Position numbers and translations under genes: made by a program. Positions 58,444 through 64,000 of a DNA stretch of 64,000 nt are shown here, piece after piece. This DNA comes from Gemmatimonadota bacterium (GTDB lineage: Bacteria; JAAXHH01): positions 1 to 64,000 of the forward strand of contig JAPPBT010000102.1 of NCBI GenBank assembly GCA_026702745.1. The letters are read 5' to 3'. The notes beneath the pieces were generated by a model. That model saw only the letters and a list, made by a program, of their open reading frames with translations, had not been told where the DNA came from and did no database searches. Numbering within the stretch: the first letter of the stretch is position 1; every line of letters begins with the position of its first letter.

Positions 58444-58525
58444 CCGGCACAACGGACCGCCGCCGTCCGGCACGACGCCCCGCCGCTGTCCGGCACAACG
58501 GACCGCCGCCGTCCGGCACGACGCC
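58444..58525. repeat. 36-nt direct repeat with hairpins between convergent genes
   Basis: Two identical 36-nt units (58444-58479 and 58490-58525) are separated by 10 nt. Each contains a CGGAC/GTCCG stem with a 7-nt loop, and the second ends at the rsgA stop codon. The pair may act as a bidirectional terminator. There is no T-tract. Confidence 0.7.
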
Positions 58526-59514
58526 TATCGCCCGTCAGGTCGCCCCCCGTCCAGTTCTTTACGCAACGCGACGTAGCTGTCGTATCGCTCACGTGACACG
58601 TCGCCCGTTGCCACGGCAGCCCGCAGTGTACAGTCCGGTTCGTGGACGTGCGTGCAGTCGTGGAACCTGCAACCCGCCAGGTGGCCGCGCATTTCGGGGA
58701 ACAACTCCGGTAGCTCGCGCGGCGATACGTCCCACAGGCTGAATTCCCGGATCCCCGGAGAGTCGATCACCAGGCCCCCCGCATCGAGCCGGTGCGCGGC
58801 GAGATAGGTGGTGGTGTGCCGGCCGCGGCCCGTCGTCCGGTTCACCTCGCGGACCCGCAGTCCAAGGCCGGGTTGCATGGCGTTCAGCAGGGAAGTCTTC
58901 CCCGCGCCGGACGGGCCCGCGATCGCGGAAACCCGGTTCCGAAGCGTGGCTTTCAGCAGGTCGACTCCTTCCCCCGTCACGGCGCTGGCCGGGATGACGC
59001 GGAAGCCGCACCGTTCGTAGATCGCCGCGATGTCCGGGTCCCCGTCCTTCGACAGATCGATCTTGTTCAGGCAGATGACCGGGGCGAGGTTGCCGGCCTC
59101 CGCGGCCACGAGCAGGCGGTCCAGCAGCTGCAGGTTCGGGCGCGGGTCCCGCACCGAGAAGACGGCGACGAGATGGTCGGCGTTGGCGATCATGATCTGT
59201 TCCATGCGCCGCTTGCCGGGGGCGAGACGGGAGAGTTTGGAGCGGCGCGGGAGCACTTCCTCTATGGCGCCGGTCTCGCCCTGGTCCTCCACGACGCGCA
59301 CGCGATCGCCGATGGCCACGGGATTCACGGCGTCGATACGGCCGACCTGCTCGACGGAGTGATGCTGGTCGTCCCGTTCCGGATAGATCAGCGCCTTCTT
59401 CATCCTGCTGCGCAACGCGCAGGCGAAGATCCCGTGCCGGGTCTCCACGTCGAACACGCCCCGGTGTTCCCTGATTACGATGCCTTCGGTCGGTTTCACA
59501 ATAGCGGCGCCCAT
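58525..59514 (-). CDS. rsgA: Ribosome small-subunit biogenesis GTPase RsgA
   Basis: The gene encodes 329 residues. The OB-fold N-terminus is followed by a circularly permuted GTPase: NKID, then the P-loop GPSGAGKTSLLN, and DSPGI. A C-terminal zinc motif CRFHDCTHVHEPDC is complete. RsgA helps the 30S subunit mature. It follows holA with a gap of 31 bases on the same strand. Confidence 0.92.
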   Translation of the reverse strand: MGAAIVKPTEGIVIREHRGVFDVETRHGIFACALRSRMKKALIYPERDDQHHSVEQVGRIDAVNPVAIGDRVRVVEDQGETGAIEEVLPRRSKLSRLAPGKRRMEQIMIANADHLVAVFSVRDPRPNLQLLDRLLVAAEAGNLAPVICLNKIDLSKDGDPDIAAIYERCGFRVIPASAVTGEGVDLLKATLRNRVSAIAGPSGAGKTSLLNAMQPGLGLRVREVNRTTGRGRHTTTYLAAHRLDAGGLVIDSPGIREFSLWDVSPRELPELFPEMRGHLAGCRFHDCTHVHEPDCTLRAAVATGDVSRERYDSYVALRKELDGGRPDGR

Positions 59515-59545
59515 GGCGCCTGGCCGGCCCTCCGTGACATTGCGG

Positions 59546-60556
59546 CTATGCCGCGTGTCCGGTGCACAAGGAATACAACAGCCGCCGCATGACGAGTTCG
59601 GGCGGCAACGCGCTGGACTTCAGGGCCGTATCGGCTTCGTAGAGCGCCTCGAACCCGCTGAGCAGGTCCCGTCCCGCCAGCAGCCTGGACTGCGCGGCAT
59701 AACGGTTGTAGAACCGGTTGAACCCCCATCCCAGCTGCAGCCTCTTCTTGATGTCGTCGTCCGTCCGGCGTTCCCTTTTCAGGAACCTGATCTTCCAGAG
59801 GATCACCAGGTGGCGGACGAAGAGCGCCACGATGGCCTGAGGCGCGTCGCCGCCGTCTATCGCACGCTCGTAGGCCACCAGCGCCCGGGCCAGGTCCTTC
59901 TCGCCGACGGCCTCGGCGATGTCGAAAACCGTCCCCGCGCGAACGGGACCGAGCGTACTCTCCACGTCGCCGGCCGCTATCGTATCCCGGCCACCGACGA
60001 ACACGGCCAGTTTCTCCACCTCTCCGGCCAGTTCCCCCAGGTCGGTCCCCACGACCGCCTGCAATTGATGCGCGGCTTCCGGGGTCAGCCGCTTTCCGTA
60101 ACGTTTCGCCTGCTGCTGAAGCCAGGAAGGAACCCGTTCCGGGAACAGGGGGTAGAACACCACCGAGACCGCCGACGCCGCCAGCCGTTCGTACAGCCTG
60201 GTCTTCAGGTTCACCCGGGGCGCTTCGAGCACCAGGACCGTACTCGGCACGGGCCGCTCCGCGTAGTCCGCCACGGCTTCCCTGTCCTTCTGCGGCAACT
60301 TGTTGAAATCCCGGACGACGACCACCCGGCGGTCGGTCATCATGGGCACGAGGGACGCGGCGGTCAATATCGCCGCAGCGTCGCTTTCGTCGCCGCGAAG
60401 CACGTCCATGCAGAACGCCTCCGTCCCCGGCTCGACGACCCGGGCGACCAGCGTATCCACGGCTTCTTCCTTCCGGTACGCCTCGTCGCCGGAGAAGAAG
60501 TACACCGCTTCGATCCGGCCTCGGTCAATTTGCTGAATCAACTGCTCGGGGTTCAT
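59546..60556 (-). CDS. holA: DNA polymerase III delta subunit
   Basis: The gene encodes 336 residues of the HolA family: MNPEQLIQQIDRGRIEAVYFFSGDE at the start, VVVVRDFNKLPQKDREAV in the middle and a helical C-terminal domain with AYERAIDGGDAPQAIVALFVRHLV. It loads the sliding clamp as part of the clamp-loader complex. I chose ATG 60556; upstream codons are not conserved. A 15-nt duplicated element with TTGACT and TATATT lies in the divergent promoter region. Confidence 0.87.
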   Translation of the reverse strand: MNPEQLIQQIDRGRIEAVYFFSGDEAYRKEEAVDTLVARVVEPGTEAFCMDVLRGDESDAAAILTAASLVPMMTDRRVVVVRDFNKLPQKDREAVADYAERPVPSTVLVLEAPRVNLKTRLYERLAASAVSVVFYPLFPERVPSWLQQQAKRYGKRLTPEAAHQLQAVVGTDLGELAGEVEKLAVFVGGRDTIAAGDVESTLGPVRAGTVFDIAEAVGEKDLARALVAYERAIDGGDAPQAIVALFVRHLVILWKIRFLKRERRTDDDIKKRLQLGWGFNRFYNRYAAQSRLLAGRDLLSGFEALYEADTALKSSALPPELVMRRLLYSLCTGHAA

Positions 60557-60646
60557 GCGAGCGCCTAGCCGACGGACCGCGGCCGGCCTTTGCAGGCCCG
60601 GTGCGGAGCCGGCACGAATCGGGTTACGGGAATCGCGAAATACGAA

Positions 60647-60676
60647 TATATTCAAGTCAATTATATTCAAGTCAAG
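60647..60676. repeat. 15-nt tandem duplication in a divergent promoter region
   Basis: Two 15-nt units TATATTCAAGTCAA(T/G) lie at 60647-60661 and 60662-60676. On the minus strand they supply TTGACT and TATATT-like elements in series, in the 186-bp region between holA and the TIGR02757 gene. Confidence 0.85.
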
Positions 60677-60742
60677 CCGCATACGCCATCCCTTAACCGA
60701 ACCCCGGGCTTAAATCCTGGCCCGCAACACGGACGTTTCGCC

Positions 60743-61561
60743 ATGACGCGTATCGACTGGACCGCGATCGGGAACCGGCTGGAAGTCCTGTACCGTTCCT
60801 TCGATCCTTCCATGATCTCGCCCGACCCGCTCGAAGTGGTAAGACGCTTCGAACGTCCGGAAGACCAGGAGATCGCCGGTCTGGTGGCGGCTTCGCTGGC
60901 TTACGGCCGGGCGGAAACGATCATGGACGCGGCCGGCGAGGCGTTGGGAAGGATGGGAGACGCGCCCTGGGACTTCGTCATGGGTTACGATCCCGGGCGG
61001 GACGGCGGACGATTCGACGGATTCGTATACCGGTGGACGCGGGGACGGGACCTTTCTTCCCTTGTCGCGGTCGTGGGGAAGGCCCTTCGGCGGCACGGTT
61101 CCCTCGGCGCGCTGTTCGCCGCGGGCCATTGCCCATCGGATAACCACACGGGTCCCGCGCTTGCTCATTTCACCGATACGCTGCTCGGATACACGCGGGA
61201 GATCCATCCCGGGGAGCGGCGCGAGCGGCACGGGACGAAAACGGGGATCCGCTACCTGTTGCCCTCCCCGGTTTCGGGCAGCGCCTGCAAGCGGATGAAC
61301 CTTTACGTCCGGTGGATGGTCCGGCGGGAAGCTCCGGACCTGGGCCTCTGGCCGCGTATTCTGCCCGCCCGCCTGGTGATGCCGATCGACACCCACGTGG
61401 CGCGGATTTCCAGGCGGCTGGGCCTGACGTCCCGGAAGCAGGCTGACTGGAAGATGGCCGAGGAGGTCACGCGGGCGCTGAGGAGATTCGACCCGGAAGA
61501 TCCGGTCAAATACGACTTCGCCCTTTGCCACTGGGGCATGCTGGAGTACAGGAAGCGATAA
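60743..61561 (+). CDS. TIGR02757 (DUF2400) family protein
   Basis: The gene encodes 272 residues. The conserved regions include LVAASLAYGRAETIM, MNLYVRWMVRR and VMPIDTHVARISRRLGLTSRKQADWK, which are typical of the TIGR02757 family. The helix-hairpin-helix-like shape is shared with some DNA glycosylases, but no catalytic Lys is obvious in the usual place, so the activity is unknown. It precedes serS by about 150 bp. Confidence 0.83.
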   Translation: MTRIDWTAIGNRLEVLYRSFDPSMISPDPLEVVRRFERPEDQEIAGLVAASLAYGRAETIMDAAGEALGRMGDAPWDFVMGYDPGRDGGRFDGFVYRWTRGRDLSSLVAVVGKALRRHGSLGALFAAGHCPSDNHTGPALAHFTDTLLGYTREIHPGERRERHGTKTGIRYLLPSPVSGSACKRMNLYVRWMVRREAPDLGLWPRILPARLVMPIDTHVARISRRLGLTSRKQADWKMAEEVTRALRRFDPEDPVKYDFALCHWGMLEYRKR

Positions 61562-61574
61562 ACTGCCCGGCCGG

Positions 61575-61620
61575 CGCGTCCACGTGCGCATCCACGTGCG
61601 CGTCCACGTGCGCGTCCGCC
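61575..61620 (+). repeat. 12-nt tandem repeat before serS
   Basis: Three CGC(G/A)TCCACGTG units and a partial fourth lie at 61575-61620, starting 14 bases after the stop of the TIGR02757 gene. Confidence 0.9.
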
Positions 61621-61710
61621 AACGCTTCGTTTCTGCTTGCCGGGCGCGAAGGCCTCTTCCTATTTTACCGTGGTTTATTGCGGCAGATCATCCACGGACA
61701 CGGAGGGATC

Positions 61711-62979
61711 ATGTTAGACCAGCGATTCGTCAGGAACAACCCCGACGTGGTAAAGCAGGCGGCGGCGAACAAGAACGAGCGGGTCGACGTCGACGGGTTC
61801 CTCGACCTGGATGCCCGGCGGCGGGAACTGCTGCAGACGAGCGAGTCGCTCAAGCAGCGGCGGAACACCGTGTCCGACGAAATCGCCTCGATGAAACGCG
61901 ACGGCGAAGACGCTTCCGTACGGATCGAGGAGATGCGGGAGGTGTCCGTGCGCATCAAAGGGATCGACACCGATCTGGCCGGCCTCCAGGACAGCCTGCA
62001 GTCCGTGCTCGAGCGCCTGCCCAACATACCCCATCCCTCGGTGCCGGTCGGCGCCGACGAAAGCGCCAACGTGGAGGTGCGCCGCTGGGGGGCCACGCCC
62101 GATGTGGATTTCGAGCGCAAGGCCCACTGGGACCTGGGAGAAGCGCTCGACATCATCGACTTTCAAAGAGCGGGCAAGATATCGGGCAGCCACTTCGTCC
62201 TCTTCAAGGGCGAAGGCGCGCGGCTGCAGCGCGCGCTGATCCAGTTCATGCTCGACCTGCACATCCAGAAGCACGGGTACACGGAAGTCATCCCGCCCTA
62301 CATCGTGAACCGCCAGAGCATGTTCGGCACGGGCCAGCTGCCGAAGATGGAAGAGGACATGTACCGGACCGACCTGGACGACCTGTTCCTCATCCCCACG
62401 GCGGAAGTTCCCGTCACCAACATGCACCGTGACGAGATCCTTTCCGAGGACGACCTGCCGATCTACTACACGGCCTACAGCCCCTGCTTCCGCCGCGAGG
62501 CCGGTTCCTACGGGCGGGAGACCCGCGGCCTGATCCGGGTGCACCAGTTCGACAAGGTGGAGATGGTCAAGTTCGTCCGTCCGGAGACCTCCTACGATGA
62601 ACTTGAGACGCTGGTAAACGACGCGGAGGAAGTGCTGCAGCTGCTGAACATCCCGTACCGCGTGGTTTCACTGAGCACGGGCGACCTGAGTTTCGCGGCG
62701 GCCAAGTGCTATGACCTGGAAGCCTGGGCGCCCGGGGTAGACCGGTGGCTGGAGGTCTCTTCCTGCAGCAATTTCGAGGATTTCCAGGCGCGGAGAAGCG
62801 GGATCCGGTACCGGAACAAGGACGGGAAAAGCCAGTTCGTGCATACCCTGAACGGATCGGGCATGGGCATGGCGCGGACCCTGATCGCGGTGTTGGAGCA
62901 CTACCAGACCGGGCGCGGCAGCATCCGCATCCCGGAAGTCCTGATCCCCTACATGGGTGGACTCAAGGAAATCGGGTGA
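61711..62979 (+). CDS. serS: Seryl-tRNA synthetase
   Basis: The gene encodes 422 residues. The coiled-coil N-terminal arm begins MLDQRFVRNNPDVVKQAAANK, which sets the start at 61711; GGAGGG precedes it. The class II core shows FRREAGSYGRETRGLIRVHQFDKVEMV and the C-terminal LNGSGMGMARTLIAVLEHYQ. It charges tRNA-Ser with serine. tsaE follows with a GTGA overlap. Confidence 0.95.
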   Translation: MLDQRFVRNNPDVVKQAAANKNERVDVDGFLDLDARRRELLQTSESLKQRRNTVSDEIASMKRDGEDASVRIEEMREVSVRIKGIDTDLAGLQDSLQSVLERLPNIPHPSVPVGADESANVEVRRWGATPDVDFERKAHWDLGEALDIIDFQRAGKISGSHFVLFKGEGARLQRALIQFMLDLHIQKHGYTEVIPPYIVNRQSMFGTGQLPKMEEDMYRTDLDDLFLIPTAEVPVTNMHRDEILSEDDLPIYYTAYSPCFRREAGSYGRETRGLIRVHQFDKVEMVKFVRPETSYDELETLVNDAEEVLQLLNIPYRVVSLSTGDLSFAAAKCYDLEAWAPGVDRWLEVSSCSNFEDFQARRSGIRYRNKDGKSQFVHTLNGSGMGMARTLIAVLEHYQTGRGSIRIPEVLIPYMGGLKEIG

Positions 62980-63512
62980 ACGCTTCGATACATGGGGACG
63001 CGCAGGACCGTCCCGTACGGCGCAGTTTCGACACGGACGGACCCGGGCAGACCGCGCGGGTCGGGAGACGGCTTGCGGCGTGGCTGGCGCCGGGGGACAC
63101 GGTGCGGGTGTCCGGAGACCTGGGCGCGGGGAAGACCTGTTTCATCCAGGGGATCTGCGCGGGCCTCGGTGTCGCGGAACCGGTCACGAGTCCCACCTTC
63201 ACCCTCGTGAACGAATACTACGGTCAGCCTGGTCAGCTTGGTCAGCTTGGTCAGCCTGGGCGGGTCCCCGTGGCCCACTTCGATCTCTACCGCCTGGACG
63301 ACCCCGAGTCGGTACTGGACCTCGGCTTCGACGAATACCTGGACGCGTGCGTCTGCCTGGTCGAATGGGGAGACAAGTTTCCGGGGATCATGCCGTCCGA
63401 CGCGGTAACGGTAAACATCGAAATCGGAGCGGGAACGCGGAGAACGCTGGAGATTGCAGGCAGTGGCGAACTGGTGGCTGATCTGGAGGCAGCGGCCCAG
63501 GCCGGCCGTTGA
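62976..63512 (+). CDS. tsaE: tRNA threonylcarbamoyladenosine biosynthesis ATPase TsaE
   Basis: The gene encodes 178 residues. The Walker A GDLGAGKTCF and SPTFTLVNEY motifs with HFDLYRL are typical of TsaE, which works with TsaB, TsaD and TsaC to form t6A37 in tRNAs. The start is GTG 62976, overlapping the serS stop (GTGA), with AAGGAA upstream. A Gly-Gln-Pro/Leu repeat (63222-63257) lies between VNEYY and the VPVAHFDLYRL strand. Confidence 0.9.
   Translation: MNASIHGDAQDRPVRRSFDTDGPGQTARVGRRLAAWLAPGDTVRVSGDLGAGKTCFIQGICAGLGVAEPVTSPTFTLVNEYYGQPGQLGQLGQPGRVPVAHFDLYRLDDPESVLDLGFDEYLDACVCLVEWGDKFPGIMPSDAVTVNIEIGAGTRRTLEIAGSGELVADLEAAAQAGR
63222..63257 (+). repeat. 9-nt in-frame repeat in tsaE
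   Basis: Four units of GGTCAGCCT/GGTCAGCTT encode GQP, GQL, GQL and GQP. The 9-mer is a circular shift of the one in the kinase domain (CCTGGTCAG), but is read in another frame. Confidence 0.95.
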
Positions 63513-63515
63513 CCG

Positions 63516-64000
63516 CTAGACCGGCTTAATGGACGGCTGGGCGACGGACTGGGCGGGGAGCAGGGCGGGCACACGGGATTCCACGACCGTCATGCCCATG
63601 GTCCGCTTGAGGACTTCGTCCATGGTCGATACCGGGATGATCTCGATCCCGTCCTTCACCTCCGGCGGCACGTCCACGAGGTCCTTCCGGTTGCGGAGCG
63701 GTATCGCCACTTCCTTGATGCCGGCCCGGAGCGCGGCGATCAGCTTCTCGTTCAGTCCGCCGATGGGCAGGACGTTTCCCCGGAGCGTGATCTCGCCCGT
63801 CATGGCGATGTCGCACCGGACCGGCACGCCGGTCAGCGCCGAACAGAGCGCCGTCGCGATCGTGATGCCGGCGGAAGGCCCGTCCTTGGGGATCGCGCCT
63901 TCGGGCATATGCACGTGGATCTCGACGTTCTTGTAGAAATCCGGTTCGAGTCCCAGCGAAGGCGCCCTGGACCGGGCGTAGGTGAGTGCCGCGTGGGCCG
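63516..64000 (-). CDS. lon: Lon protease, C-terminal part (5' end outside window)
   Basis: Only the C-terminal part of the peptidase domain is present: [15 protein letters not shown], then [17 protein letters not shown] with the nucleophilic Ser, and [16 protein letters not shown] with the catalytic Lys. The tail after [12 protein letters not shown] is short and divergent. The AAA+ module lies beyond the window edge. It converges on tsaE with only three bases between the stops. Confidence 0.92.
   Translation of the reverse strand, partial: AHAALTYARSRAPSLGLEPDFYKNVEIHVHMPEGAIPKDGPSAGITIATALCSALTGVPVRCDIAMTGEITLRGNVLPIGGLNEKLIAALRAGIKEVAIPLRNRKDLVDVPPEVKDGIEIIPVSTMDEVLKRTMGMTVVESRVPALLPAQSVAQPSIKPV

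Noticed and set aside
58444-58525. Possible CRISPR-like or REP element
   Set aside because: Only two copies with a 10-nt gap and no spacer logic; a terminator or simple duplication is more likely.

Overview
The window is about 64 kb of GC-rich DNA from a Gram-negative bacterium. The cell-envelope genes show this: a TonB-dependent receptor, a PorV-like barrel, a beta-barrel autotransporter, lipoproteins and secreted proteins. The mix of abundant phytanoyl-CoA-type dioxygenases, FG-GAP/ASPIC proteins, a sorting-tail secreted protein with a PorV-like partner, a multihaem cytochrome and an XPB-Bax1 repair pair points to the FCB group, perhaps a Latescibacterota- or Gemmatimonadota-like lineage. 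This placement is inference. No rRNA, tRNA, CRISPR array, IS element or prophage was recognised.

Layout. Positions 1-7500 hold the end of an NCS2 permease with a degenerate ATPase-like tail, an alpha/beta hydrolase, and a 1.8-kilo-residue autotransporter with three tandem Cache-like units. Positions 7750-16700 are a catabolic block: a SelA-like PLP lyase, two PhyH dioxygenases, a three-domain fusion (APH-type kinase, LytM/M23 domain, class III aminotransferase-fold enzyme), an ALDH7-type dehydrogenase and an ANT(6)-type nucleotidyltransferase. Positions 16750-25700 hold a large FG-GAP protein, the Bax1-XPB pair behind a class V aminotransferase, a sulfatase and two tiny membrane/coiled-coil proteins. 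Positions 25790-34430 hold a D-threonine-aldolase-like enzyme, a TauD dioxygenase, RtcB, an enolase-superfamily enzyme, a peptide-type solute-binding protein, a third PhyH enzyme and ChrA. Then follow PPDK, RlmB and a polysaccharide flippase.

Positions 39780-54350 form one long minus-strand envelope cluster: receptor, large secreted protein, PorV-like barrel, six-haem cytochrome, TPR protein, beta-propeller lipoprotein, membrane-anchored lipoprotein and ASPIC protein. The last three are translationally overlapped or tightly spaced. Positions 55000-64000 are mostly housekeeping: threonine synthase-like protein, PBP4-type DacB, RsgA, HolA, a TIGR02757 protein, SerS, TsaE and the end of Lon.

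Two themes stand out. First, the kinase-LytM-phospholyase fusion next to an aminoadipate-semialdehyde-type dehydrogenase could form a complete route for a hydroxylysine-like amino alcohol. Second, short GC-rich tandem repeats recur across the window. Inside genes their units are multiples of 9 nt and sit in surface loops of otherwise conserved enzymes. Between genes they take other periods and often start at a stop codon. One 9-mer occurs in three unrelated genes and is read differently in each.
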